From Ichthyophis bannanicus (taxonomy: Eukaryota; Chordata; Amphibia; Gymnophiona; Ichthyophiidae): DNA of 64,000 nucleotides. The stretch lies in contig CM066033.1 in the NCBI GenBank assembly GCA_033557465.1, positions 1,244,975,523-1,245,039,522 of the forward strand. Reading direction: 5' to 3'. This document shows positions 40,591 through 51,872 of this stretch, piece after piece. The translations under genes and the position numbers were made by a program. The notes beneath the pieces were generated by a model. That model saw only the letters and a program-made list of their open reading frames with translations, did no database searches and was not told where the DNA came from. Each line of letters begins with the position of its first letter. Within the stretch, counting starts at the first letter, position 1.

Positions 40591-41911
40591 TTCCGTGCAC
40601 TAAGCAGAGACCTACCCTTACCCCACTCCTAAACCTCTCATCTATACTAATAGCTCTATCACTCTTGCTGAAAGAACTACAACTTTAGGTTCTTACAGGA
40701 AGCCAGTTAGCTTCCTAACAGTTAAGGGGATTCCAGTGCCACCTCAGATTAAATACACAATCTCAAACCGAGAAGAGAAAAAAAAGTCTCCAGGAGTATG
40801 ATAAACACAATGAGAGTCTTGTGATTTTTTGCTGCCAGTTTTAATTAGGAAAATCTCCATTCCTTGAGCCTGCTAGAAGGAATCCCCCAGCTGCAGCCTT
40901 TTCCTGCTATTTAGAAAGGTGTCTGAATGGATCCAATTCCATATTTCTTTTTATCACATCTAGAATGAAAAAGAATGAAAAGCCATGAGTATTTGTACAG
41001 TACTTAGTTATGTAACTTGTTTACTAAAGTATGCTAACAGCGTGGGGTTTACTCTGTGCTGTGCTAGCTGTTAATGCGAGGCAGCTCAGTAAAAATCACA
41101 CACTAACTGCGTAACATGAGCTGGGGTCGTGACTGGATGGGTTGGGGTGGAGTGTGGATGTTGATGGCACATGGTGGTTAGCATGGGCATCAACGATGCA
41201 AGCTAACTGCGATTGCTGCCGTTAATGTGGGTACACATACCACCACGTCAGTAGGTGAGTGGTTAAGTGCACTTGCATTAGGTGTGCTTGTTGGTTAGTA
41301 CAGTGAGGTGCATCTTGCTGCAGTAACTGCAAGGGGACATGCCAAGCACGTCCTTAGCGCAAATCAATGCTAACCGTTTTCTCACATTCTAACATAGCGC
41401 ATTTGGTAAAAATGCCCCTATGACTATTAACATTTTAGAAATAAGTAGTGGTAGAAACAGAGCATTGGGCTAAGTAAAAGTCCTCATTTTCACAAATCTA
41501 TATTTCAGTAATGTACAGAAAATTATAGCCTCCATCAAAAATTTCAAGGTATACATCTTCACTGCCGCCTTCCTAATAGATTTGGCATTTAAAAAATGAA
41601 AACAACTTGTATTAAGTAGCTAAAAATAGAAAGTGTTTAGAAATAACCAGATAGCACCTTTTGCTTGTTAAATTTTAAATATGTTTTTGGGCACTACTAA
41701 ACACATTTTTTTCCATGGAAAGCAAGGTCGTTAGACATACCATAGTACAACAAGGTCTAACTCCAAAGCTGGTATTCAGTTGGTAAATTTAAAGTATATA
41801 AGCTAGTCATGGTGCCTTTTTTTTAGAATTGATGTTTTAAAATTTGTGTTTGTAATAGTGCTAAATTTCATGGCACATTAATAAGTCCTGACCCTTACTT
41901 TAGGACTGGTA
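40591..41911. other. Unassigned 1.3-kb intergenic sequence
   Basis: No ORF above background and no recognised motif. A GC-richer stretch (about 41030-41400) with repeated GTTAATGC/GCTAACTGC-like words may be a decayed repeat. Ends where copy B5 begins. Confidence 0.4.
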
Positions 41912-42132
41912 ATCTCCAGGAACAAGCAGGAATCTAGTCTTCACATATGGGTATCATCGGTACCGACAGAGCCTGAGTGGGAACACTCCCCAGCGTCCAA
42001 TAGGAAAGCTTTTGGGAACATCCCACTGCACCTGTATCACTGCCTTCCCGCCTTTCCAACTCTCCCTCTTCAGTTTTTTGTTTTCCGCGGAGCCGACAGG
42101 CAGCAAACCCTGTCACCGCAGAAAATGTTCTT

Positions 42133-42283
42133 TTCCTTATCGTCCCTCCAGTCCAGTCCCGCACCTCTGGGTAGTGTACCTCTTGCAGCAGCTTGAAGGC
42201 TGAGCCTGTCATCTTTTTGATGACACTAGTGTACATATGCAGCTGGCACAGCCCACTAGCCCCAGTATGCTCAGCCTCCAAAG
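42133..42283 (+). repeat. Left inverted terminal repeat of A3
   Basis: Inverse of 59320-59466: shared blocks include the GTAGTGTACCTCTT, GATGACACTAGTGTACATAT and GCAGCTGGCAC words. Confidence 0.85.
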
Positions 42284-44030
42284 CAGCTGGAGGAGGTTGT
42301 GAGCCAGGGTGCTGAACTCTCAGAAAGGACAACTAAGGAGATGGGTTTAGTTAGTTTGCTTTTATTTCCCCTGTTAAGGTGCAGGTTTCTTTGTTTTTAA
42401 AGGCAGAAGTAAAAGAGAAAAAAGGAACCAGAAGGAACAGAGACAACAGGGCTGAGGGGAGAATATTCCTTCTTTCCCCTCTCCCCCAGGATTTTGGGGG
42501 GAGGGTTCTGTGGTGGTCTTCCTCAGTCCGAGACTTCTGGCTTCTCCCAAACCCGTTATCGGGTGAGGAGCCGCTGCAGTTGCTTGACAGGAGTGAAATC
42601 TGGCAGCCCCGAGTCACCCCCCCCCCCCTCAGCGCCGAAGCCAGGAAGGAAGGCTGAGCGTGAGGGGTAGAAAAGCCATATGGCGAAGAGGCTCCAAGGT
42701 AAGAGTGGTGGGGACAGGGAGGGGAAGACAGCAGAAACCTCTAGCAACCGCCAGAGCATGAGGAGACAGAGCAGCCTGCAGCCGCATGTTTGGGAGCCTG
42801 CAGCAGTGCGGGAAACTCCCCCTGCTGTGTTTGGGTGTGATTTCTTATTCAGGTCCGCATGTGTTTAACCCCCTGCTGTGTTTTGGGTGCCTGGGAGAGG
42901 CAGCCACTGGAGATTAAAGCAGGACAGAGCAGCCTCTTCGTAGGGGGCCATTTGCAGTTTCTTTTTCATTTCAGTTTCAGTTAATTAGATTTTGTTTTAT
43001 TTTAGTTCAAGTACTCTGGTGCTCTGTGCTTGAGCCTGTGGAGGTGCACTGTGCTGGGGATCCTGTTACATACCCGGGTACAGATTGACGGAGTTGATGA
43101 AGGGTGCCCCCAGCCCTTCCAACCATGCCGGCCAGACCGCAGTGCCTGGTATAGGATGGTATCAAGGGGTGTGAACCCCACTTAATCCTTAAGCATTTCT
43201 TGTGTTATACAGCTCAAAACTTATTCAGTGCACAGTGACTTGATGCAGACATGTGGGAAAGGCCTAATCACATTGTTTGTTGCTGGGCGAATTTCAGAGT
43301 GCTGCTGTGTGCCTGGTCAGGTGATCTAAAAGAAACAATGTATCACCCAACTGCCTTTCTCCTGAGAAGGGTCTGATAGAAAGTCAGGGATAGGAATAAA
43401 GATGTGTTTAAAAAAAATACTGCATATAGGTTTGTAGCAGCTACAACTCTGTGGAAAACAGGAAGTACCTGCATACAAGAAATGTATGTAATTTGAAAGT
43501 GGATAGGAAGCAAATGAAATCCTTCCTTCTGTCTATGGTCAGTGAGTAACCTGACATGATCATCTCTTGTCTCTTAGCACAGATCATGTACCTATTAAAT
43601 CTGTAATATTGCTTGTAAGGGAAGCTGTACTCCCTTATAGCCATTAGTAGTATTAGAATAAAAACGTAAACTTTACTCGGAGAATGTGTCAGTTTTATTG
43701 GATCAGGGCAAGGTCCTTTTCATATCTTTAAGATACAACACTGCAGTGCAATCTAAAAATCCTCAAGATGTGCAGTCCTCGATGTGGTGTGATCTTGGAG
43801 GCAGGTGTCTTCCTAAACTGCACGCAAGATGAGGTCATGGGAGCAGGACCTGCAGGATGAGATGAGGCAAGAGAGTCACTCCCAGTTGCAAGAGACTCTG
43901 GGGGCAGGGGGTGCCATGTTACCTTCAACGGATCTGGCCCCCGGTCCCTGCACGATGTCCGGACCATCCACCCCTCAAGCCCAGGGAACGATAGGGCTCC
44001 CAGAGGAGTTCTCACCGGAGTGTCTGTCTT
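42284..44030. other. A3 leader region, mostly unassigned
   Basis: About 1.75 kb between the left ITR and the first recognisable gag-like frame. A C10-type run at 42618-42628 and a G8 run near 44186 bracket GC-rich sequence; a short basic frame at 42680-42868 has no recognised motif. Could contain further unrecognised insertions, since it is long for a DIRS leader. Confidence 0.4.
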
Positions 44031-44690
44031 TTGCATAAGTCATTTTGCCTACCAAGTGACTCCTCTGCCCTGGAACACAGGGCTAAGAGAATGTCAGATG
44101 CAAAAGAGCACGAGTCAGGAGCAGTGGCGTCTAAGCGGGCTAGAGACTTAGAGGAGTGGCAGCAATCGCCGCTGTCGGGGGTGGGGGGGGGGTGGGGGCT
44201 GAATAGGGAAGATCTTGACCCGGAGTTACATCTGCAGGAGGAGTTGGAAGGAGAGAGCCCAGAACAGGAGGATCAGGGCCGAATTGTTTGGGTTTTCCAC
44301 TGGGAGGAGCTACCAACGCTCATCTTTAGGCTTATGTTTATGCAATTTCTCGATATACCGCCCAGGCCGAAGGCCATCAGGGTGGTTTACATTCACTATA
44401 AGCGGGTACTGATACAATTCCTCATTCCCAAAGGGCTCACATTCTGTGTGTACCTTGGCGACCCTCAAGCCCTTGAATATGCCTGCTAACCTCCCGGCAG
44501 AGGAAAAGGCGCTGTAGGATCCGCTGTTCCAGGCGGTACGGAAATCGCAGAAATTCTTACCAGTACATGGAGTAGTAGGACAGATGATCCAGGATGTGTG
44601 GGATCTTCCAGAGGTTGGCTTTAAAGAGGTGCAATCCATGACGCCCCTATACCCACTGCCGGAGCAAAAATGAGCTCCTTTGATTGCCCA
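44031..44690 (+). pseudogene. Gag remnant of A3
   Basis: Charged frames (AKRMSDAKEHESGAVASKRA near 44085-44145, then Asp/Glu-rich) are followed, after a repeat insert at about 44310-44470, by broken sequence reading like KSQKFLPVHGVVGQMIQDVW (about 44540-44600). Position upstream of the RT and the charged, Trp-containing composition suggest gag; similarity to B/C gag is not evident, and the gag C-terminus seen in A1 (1-480) is missing. Tentative. Confidence 0.45.
44310..44470. mobile_element. SINE-like repeat in A3 gag
   Basis: TTATGTTTATGCAATTTCTC, TATACCGCCCAGGCC and GGTGGTTTACATTCACTATA resemble the 261-bp insert in B1 (8217-8477: TATACCGCGC ... GCAATTTACATGG). Flanking duplication not found. 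Confidence 0.5.
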
Positions 44691-45385
44691 AAGTGGGCGC
44701 AGCGGTGTTGGTAGCCGTAGAAGAGACCTTGACTTGTCTCCTGCAGCTGAGAGCTGTGGAACTGGTTCCGCGAGACCAGTATGTCTGCGGTCGATGCTTC
44801 ATGAATTTCGTTTTGTCCAAAAGGAAGTTTCCTTTTGCTCAATTCTCAACTTTGAGGGCATGAACTATGGTCTCCAGATAGCGCATTTTCACAGTAGTAA
44901 TGGCGGTAGGAAACAGAGATTTTTGATGACTCACGATCTCACAGAGGCGTATCTGCATGTTTCCTTCCATCCAGAACATCAGCAGTTTCTCTGCTTTGTG
45001 GTGTCATGGGGCCATTTCCAGTTTTGAGCGTTGCCCTTCGGTCTGGCGACCACCCCCCCCCGTACCTTCACCAAGGTCATAGTGGTGATGGCAGCAGCTC
45101 TCCACAAGGAAGGGGTTCTCGTCCACCCATACCTAGATGATTGGCTGATCCAGGCAAAGTCCAGGGACGATAACGAAAAGAGCAACAGCGTGGGTGGGAG
45201 AGTTACTTCAAAGTCTCGGTTGAGGTCAACCTGGCCAAGAGCCAGTTACGGCCGGCCCAGAAGCTAAAGTATTTGAAAGCGTGCTTTGATACCTGTGTGC
45301 AGGAATTTCCTGCTGGTTCGCCAGGCGCAAGAGCTACGACAGTTGATACAGCAGGTCCTGAAGAGGGCAAGACCATCAGCGTGGC

Positions 45386-45548
45386 AATCTCCAGGAACAA
45401 GCAGGAATGAGTCTTTACATATGGGTACGTCGGTACTGACGGAGCCTGCATGGGAACGCTCCCCAGCGTCCAATCAGAAAGCTTTTGGGAGCATCCCACA
45501 GTCCCTGCGTGCTGCCTTCCCACCTTTCCAACTGTCTCTCCTCAGTTG
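45386..45548 (+). repeat. Left inverted terminal repeat of B4
   Basis: Inverse of 56684-56873 up to CAACTGTCTCTCCTCAGTTG; the right repeat carries an extra outer extension (GGGATCACCTGTTACAGGTA). Confidence 0.87.
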
Positions 45549-45775
45549 TTCTTTTTCCGCGGAGCCAGCAGGTCGTGTTCCTGTCACCGCAGAAGCATTT
45601 CCTTATTTTTTCTTTATTTCTTTTCTGTCGCGTCTGCCTTCTTCGACGCTGTACCGGTACCGCCGGTCGTTGTTCTTTCCTTTAAAAAAAAAAAAAACCC
45701 AAACCTTTTTTCCATTTATTTTCTTCAGGTGCACTTCAGTTTTGGGCCTTAGGCCCAAAACCTTTTTCCTTAAAT

Positions 45776-47613
45776 ATGGAAAAGCCTGCCTCAGGATTTA
45801 AAAAGTGCACAAAATGTGGCGGTACTATCTCCGTCACCGACACCCATGACTGGTGTCTAAAATGTTTAGGCCCTGACCATTCCATTACAGATTGTGTGTC
45901 CTGTTCTATGATGTCTAAGAGAGGTCGACAGAACCGAGCTGCCAAGCTCAGTACCCTTTCCCTCTGATGCGGCTTCGGTAGCATCGACGTCTTCCAGGGC
46001 TGCTTCTTCCTCACATGGATCTCAGGTAACTAAACATAAATCCAGCCAGTCCTCGAAGGGTAAATCTCCTTCTAAGCATCGAGATGCCTCTGGCCTTGCC
46101 CTCGAGGATTCTGCACCGGCAAAATTACCCTGGCGGGAGGCTTCGGCCTCTAAAGCATCATCATCGGGGTTCCAGGATGATCTCGATGGCGTGGCCTCGA
46201 TAGATCTCCTGGTGCCATGCTCTGGGGTACCGGTGGCTTCCACCGGTATCGACTTCCAGGCATTGGCAGCGTCGATGGATCAGAGGATTCTGTCCATCGA
46301 ACGCAGTCTGGCGGCTTTCCTTGTGGCATTGATGCCCGTGGTACCGCAACAGACTACTCAGCCGGTACCGGCTCCGGCATTGCCATCAGCACCGATCCCG
46401 GTACCGGTGGCGTCGACATTGGCATCGGTGTCCGCTATGCCGGTACTCTGCCCTCTGCAGCCCTCTGGTACCGATACCCCAGTACCGGTGATTCCCGATA
46501 CCGATCCCAGTCGGTACGTTAATCGGGCTTTGCAAGAGCATCCTGACAGACGGTACTTCGATTCCTATGAGGATTCTGTCGATGCAGTGATGCTTCTTCC
46601 ACAGGAGGAGTCCTCTCCTAAACAAAGGATGTCTCCTCCAGAGGACTTGTCTTTTCAAGACTTTATCAGAGAGGTGGCTCGGGGCCTCTCTATTACAGTG
46701 GCCCCAGAGTCAGAGCCTAGAGCTAAAGAGTTAGATATTTTACAATATCCTAAAACTCCTAAGGAGGCAGCTACCTTACCTATTCATGAGATTCTGTATG
46801 ATCTCATGTTAAGGATGTGGGAAGCACCTCTAACCCCACCTCTTCTCATTCTCGCAGGTTGGACACCATGTATCGTGTCCCTCCTTGTCCTGGTTTCCAT
46901 AAAACTCAGCTTCCTCACCACTCTATTGTGGTTGAGTCTGCAATGAGAAAGATTAGAAGTGCCAAGAGACATGCCTCTAATCCTCCAGGACGTGAATGTA
47001 GAATCCTGGATGCTTTTGGTAGAAGAGTCTTCCAAGCTTCTATGCTTGCTGCGAGAATTAATTCTTATAGACTCTACATGGGAATGTTCTTAAAATAAGT
47101 CACTGACCATTTGCAGACTTTAAGTCCGACAATAAAAGGCAAGAATTTCTCACTCGGCTCAAACATGCCCAGGATATCTCCAAATTCTCCAACCGTGCAG
47201 CTTTCGACTCCTTTGAATGCGTAAGCAGAGCCTCAGCTATAGCTATTGGGGCACATAGGATTGCTTGGCTTCAAGCATCTGATTTGGCGATCTGGGTCCA
47301 AGATGAATTGGGAAATATCCCTTGTACAGGTGAGGATCTGTTTGGTAAGGATTGGCAAGCAAAAGCCAATCAGATGGATGCTGAAAATTCTGCTTTGGAT
47401 AGACTATCCAAATCTACAGCTGCTCCTGCTAAGAAAAGGTTGTTCAAGAAAACACCTTTTTCTAAAAAGGGAAGATCCTATCCTGCTTATAGTCAGAGAG
47501 CATCTTCTGCAGCTCAGTTCCCTTCCAAACGTCAGCAATCCTCCAAACAGAGCAAGGCAAAGGCAGCAAGGCCTGCTCCAGCCCAGCAATCTCAGCCCCC
47601 TCAGGGCCTTTGA
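45776..47613 (+). pseudogene. Gag pseudogene of B4
   Basis: ATG 45776 (MEKPASGFKKCTKCGGTIS) with the full Cys/His module to about 45910. A 2-base loss near 45955 relative to B2 ends the first frame at 45967. The GGTACC-rich segment (46220-46510) and conserved core (MSPPEDLSFQDFIREVARGL at 46629-46688) are in a second frame to 46946, then a third frame to a TAA at 47096 within MFLK-stop. The tail (47284-47613) ends QPPQGL at CTT TGA, 47608-47613. Confidence 0.85.
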
Positions 47614-49445
47614 CTTTCTGCTAGAGAACTTAGACTTCCTGGCTCTAGAAGGACCAGAGCCCTCCACCATTCCAGGAAGGTTATGTCACTTTGCTCCCAG
47701 ATGGGGGCAAATCACAGCAGAGCATTGGACACTCTCCATCATAAGAGAGGGGTACAAACTTAATTTTTCCAGCTTGCCCCCTCCCACAAGAGTGCACCAG
47801 TTCAATTCTCCAACCTCCCTCCTCAGCCTTTTAGAGCAGGAGGTTGCCACTCTTCTAGCCCAGGGGGCAATAGAGGAAGTACCTTCTCAACAACAGGGCA
47901 CAGGGTTCTACTCTCCCTATTTTCTTATCCCAAAGAAAACAGGGGCTTCAGACCCATTTTAGATCTCAGAGAGTTGAACAGATTCCTAGTCAAAGAAAAA
48001 TTCAAGATGGTTTCTCTAGGAACTTTGCTGCCATACCTTCAGAGTCAGGATTGGCTTTGTTCTCTAGATCTCAAGGATGCGTACACTCATATTCTCATCC
48101 ATCCAACTCACAGAAGGTTCCTTCGGTTCCTTTTCCAGGAGAAGCACTATCAATACAGAGTGCTCCCATTTGGCCTGGCCTCTGCACCAGGGGTGTTCAC
48201 GAAATGCATGGCAGTGGTTGCTGCTTTTCTGCGCACCCTGGGAATATTTGTCTTCCCTTATCTGGACGACTGGCTCATTCGAGCTCCCACTCAATCAGAG
48301 GCCAAGACTGCTCTAACCTGCACAATGCGTATCCTTCAATATTTAGGGCTGGTAATAAACATCCCAAAATCCAATTTGATCCCTACTCAGTCCCTGGAGT
48401 TTATAGGGGCGTTGCTGGATACCACAAGGGCAAGGGCCTATCTTCCTCAGGCCCATTGCCTTCGCTTGATGCTGTTAGCTTCTCAAGCAGAGTCAAAACC
48501 CCTACTAACTGCTCGAGAAATGTTACAGTTGCTAGGCCACATGGCATCCACTGTTCATGTGGTACCATATGCTCGCCTTCACATGAGAGCAGCTCAGTGG
48601 ACTTTATCCACCCAATGGACCCCAGGCATTAGGCTGCCTGTCAGACAAAATAGCAAACACAAGTCGCCTCATTTTGTCCCTCCAGTGGTGGAAGTCCCCT
48701 CAAAACCTGTTGCTGGGGTCTCCCTTTCAACAGCCTCTACCCCAGGCAACTCTTACAACAGATGCTTCTCAAATGAGCTGGGGAGCTGATCTTCAGGACT
48801 TCTCCACCCAGGGCATCTGGTCCCCACAGGAGACTTGTCTACATATCAATCTCTTGGAACTCAGAGCAATCTTCCTTGCTCTGCGAGTTTTCCACACCCT
48901 GCTCAGCCACAAGACAGTCCTTGTCCACACGGACAATCAGGTAGCCATGTTCTATATAAACAAGCAGGGGGGAACTGGCTTTCTGTCGCTTTGCAACGAA
49001 GCTCTGCGACTGTGGGCCCTCGCCAGAGAGCATCACATTCATCTTCTGGCAGTCTATCTTCCAGGTGTTCAAAACTCTTGGGCAGACAGACTCAGTCGAG
49101 TTCTGCGTCCACACGAGTGGTCCCTACATATGGACCAGGTATCCAAGATTTTTCAAATTTGGGGAACCCCGGACATAGACCTCTTTGCAAGTCTGTGGAA
49201 TGCCAAACTTCCCCGGTTCTGTTCCAGAACTCTGGCTCAGGGGGCTCAGGCAAGGGATGCTTTCCTCCTTCATTGGGGTGAAGACTTCCTGTATGCCTTT
49301 CCACCCATTCCCCTAATTCCCAAAACCCTGTTCAAGCTTCAGAGAGACAGAGGCTACATGATTCTCATAGCTCCACATTGGCCACGGCAAGTGTGGTACC
49401 CTCTGCTTCTACATCTCTCTCAAGCTCCCTCCCTAGAGTTTAGGG
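47614..49445 (+). pseudogene. RT / RNase H / methyltransferase pseudogene of B4
   Basis: RT frame 1 to 47960 (YSPYFLIPKKTG); a short deletion near 47945 shifts the frame and RT continues 47974-48620: SLDLKDAYTHILIHPTHRRF, VLPFGLASAPGVFTK (Arg to Gly in the conserved APRVF) and YLDDW (about 48259-48273). A one-base insertion near 48621 shifts again. RNase H is then whole: LTTDASQMSWGADL (about 48752-48790), LLELRAIFLALRVF and TDNQVAMFYINKQGG (48931-48975). The methyltransferase-like domain follows: IDLFASLWNAKLPRFCSR (49178-49231), YAFPPIPLIPKTLFKLQ and LIAPHWPRQVWYPLLL. A further insertion near 49440 fuses the end of this frame to the YR frame. Confidence 0.86.
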
Positions 49446-49556
49446 TCTGCTCCAGACCTCCTCTCTCAGGAGGACGGAAAGTTGTGGCATCCCAATTCCC
49501 AGTCTCTGCATCTCAGGGCTTGGTTGCTGAAGGCCTAGATCTCCAGGATCTTCATC

Positions 49557-49720
49557 TTTCTCCAGGACCAAGCAGGAAGTCAGTCCTCACATATGGGTGA
49601 CGTCGGCACCGACGGAGCCCTCGCGGAGCAATTTTCCCCAGCTTTCAAAGAAAGCCTTTGGGAATTGCAGCGCGCATGCGCGGTCTCCTTCCCGCCCAAG
49701 GGTGCCATCTTAGCCAGTCT
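49557..49720 (+). repeat. Left inverted terminal repeat of C3
   Basis: Inverse of 55139-55328, with the GCGCGCATGCGCGG block and ATCTTAGCCAGTCT inner limit. Confidence 0.9.
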
Positions 49721-49949
49721 TCTTTTTTCCGCGGAGCCCTACAGACGTACCCGTCGTGTCCCCGCTGAAAAAGTTGATTTTAGTGATTTATTTCTATTTT
49801 TTTCTTCGGTTCGACGCCGGTCTTTTTCCTGCCCGGACTCGCGAGTCCTTCTGTTATTTTTCGGTTTTTCTGATTTTTGGTCAGTTTCGTTTTTCGGTTT
49901 TTCGCTGGCAGCCCGGTCCTTTGACCTTGCAGGGGCCCTTTTTCCCCCG

Positions 49950-51872
49950 ATGGCTGCCAGTGGTTTCAAGCGGTGTGTTCAGTGTGACAGAAATATGTCA
50001 CTCACTGACACACATGATAATTGCCTCCGCTGCCTCGGCCCAGATCACGAAGAACTGATCTGTGGGGCCTGCAGCAAAATGTCCTCCAAAGCGTTAAGGA
50101 GTCGGCGGCACCAGCGGGAACGAATCTTCGCTGATCCCGGCCGTACCCGGACCTTGTCGGAGGCCTCGGCGTCCAGAGGTTCCAGCTCTGACCATCGCCG
50201 GAGTTCCTCCGACAGAGGTTCTCCCTCCGGGGACCATCGACGGAAGGTAAAACCCGCGAGGGCGGCGTCGGTGGACGCTCCTGGCTCCGCGAGGGCCAGG
50301 TCGCATAGCCCCGATGCCCGTCCCGGGTCTTAGGAGAAGGAGCACCTCCCGAAGCGACCTCGTCTGGAGTCGGAGTTGCCTGCTCGGGTAAGTCCTGTAG
50401 TCCTCCTGGACTCGCCTCCGAGGTGTCCGACGTCAGGCCCGACGCCGTCGGGGCCCGAGTCAGGGGCTGCTGGGTCACCTGAGGTCGGACTCAGGTTGAC
50501 GGCCTTGGAGAGCAGACTCTCTGCCTTCATGGACCAGCAGCGGGCACTGATCGCTAGCCTCGCTGGCGCCTCTGCCCCGACCGCCGGGACGTCGACGTCT
50601 AAGTCGACCCTGGAGACCGAGCCGATCCTCGAGTCCATGCGAGCTCGAGTCGATCCTCGGTCGAGGTCACCCTCGGCCTCCCGTTCGGGACCGAGGTCGT
50701 CGACGCCGACTCCCTCGGTGTCGGGGCGGCCGACGCCTCCGCCTGCCCTGGCCGACCCCACCGATTCCTCCTCGGAGTCGGTCTGGGAGTCTGAAGAGGA
50801 AGAGTCACCTGATTCGTTTCGAACTCGGTGTGTCCCCTCGGACTCCCCTGAGTCCGAACCTCGGAAGCAGTCCCCTCCGGAGGATGCCCGGTTCTCAGAC
50901 TTCGTCAGGGATATGGCCAAGGCTTTGGCCTTCCCTGCGGATCCCGAGGAGGAGCCTCGAGCCGAAGAGCTCGACGCCCTTCAGTACGACTCTCCCGCCA
51001 GGGAGCACTTTACTGTACCGGTTCCTCCTATGCTGGAACGACTACTCTTCCGCATGTGGGAGAGTCCGGCATCGTCACCGGTATTAAGCAAGCGGGTCGA
51101 TTCCATCTATCGAGTCCGCAAGAGTCCTGGCTTCCAAAAAGCACAGCTACCGCACCATTCCATGGTAGTGGAATCGGCCATGCATAGGCTTAAGAGCCAG
51201 AAGATGCACTCCTCGGTGCCTCCTGGCAGGGAGGCCCGTAACCTGGATGGCCTCGGTAAGAAGTGTTTCCAGGGCTCTATGCTTGCTTGTCGGGTCCAGA
51301 CCTACCAGCTCTACATGGGCATGTATCTCAGAGACCTGGCTAAAGAGCTAGCCGGATTCTCCGCTGGGCTGTCCGAGGAACCTTTGCGGAGGTTCCTAGC
51401 CTTGACAACTGGTATTCGGGAGTGCTCCAAATTCATGTCCCGAGCAGCCTATGATGGCTTTGAAGCATCGGCTCGAGTGGCCGCAGCCGGCATCGGTGCC
51501 CGCCGACAGGCTTGGCTTCAGTCGTCTGACCTTGAACCCTGGGTGCAGGACAAGTTGGTCGATGTCCCCTGCCGAGGTGAGAACCTCTTTGGCAAGCCCA
51601 TGGCTGAAAAGGCTGCACAAATCGAGACGGAGACTCTCACAAGAACTAGGCTTTCTAGGAAGACCTCCGCCCCTTCCCAGAAAAAGAAGGGCTCGGGAAA
51701 GAAGTCCTTTTACTCGAGAAAGGCGGCTGCCTATAAACACTACCCTCAATATCAGGCCGCCGCAGCTCCCCAACAGGGCCAGCAGGCCAAGGGACGGGGT
51801 AACGGGTCCCGTAGGCAGCAAGCCCCCAAGCCTGCACCACCGACCCCTGCTCAGCAGGGTGGGGGTTTTTGA
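49950..51872 (+). CDS. Gag-like protein of C3 (one in-frame amber stop)
   Basis: One frame of 641 codons from ATG 49950 to TGA 51870-51872, interrupted only by TAG at 50331-50333. Residues 7 to 40 form the Cys/His module (CVQCDRNMSLTDTHDNCLRC and on). Residues 50-300 are Arg/Ser- then Pro/Ser/Thr-rich and look disordered. The conserved core starts near 50870 (PPEDARFSDFVRDMAKALAF), followed by MLERLLFRMWESPAS (51030-51075), SPGFQKAQLPHHSMVVESAM (51124-51183) and CSKFMSRAAYDGFEASARVA (51424-51483). The last 70 residues are Lys/Gly/Gln-rich, a likely nucleic-acid-binding tail. The stop codon context is GGT TTT TGA C. Function by analogy with DIRS/retroviral Gag. Confidence 0.86.
51867..51872 (+). 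promoter_or_regulatory. Putative +1 recoding site at the gag-RT overlap (C3)
   Basis: TTT TGA followed by C. The RT frame is one base ahead and is open for at least 420 bases upstream, so a +1 slip here would give F-D and continue into RT. The same arrangement with CTT TGA or TTT TGA is found at 9027, 19009, 29292, 35259, 47608 and 61460. Confidence 0.5.

Noticed and set aside
42680..42868. Short basic ORF in the A3 leader as a host or viral gene
   Set aside because: Only 62 codons, no motif, no second copy seen in A1 (whose leader is outside the window).
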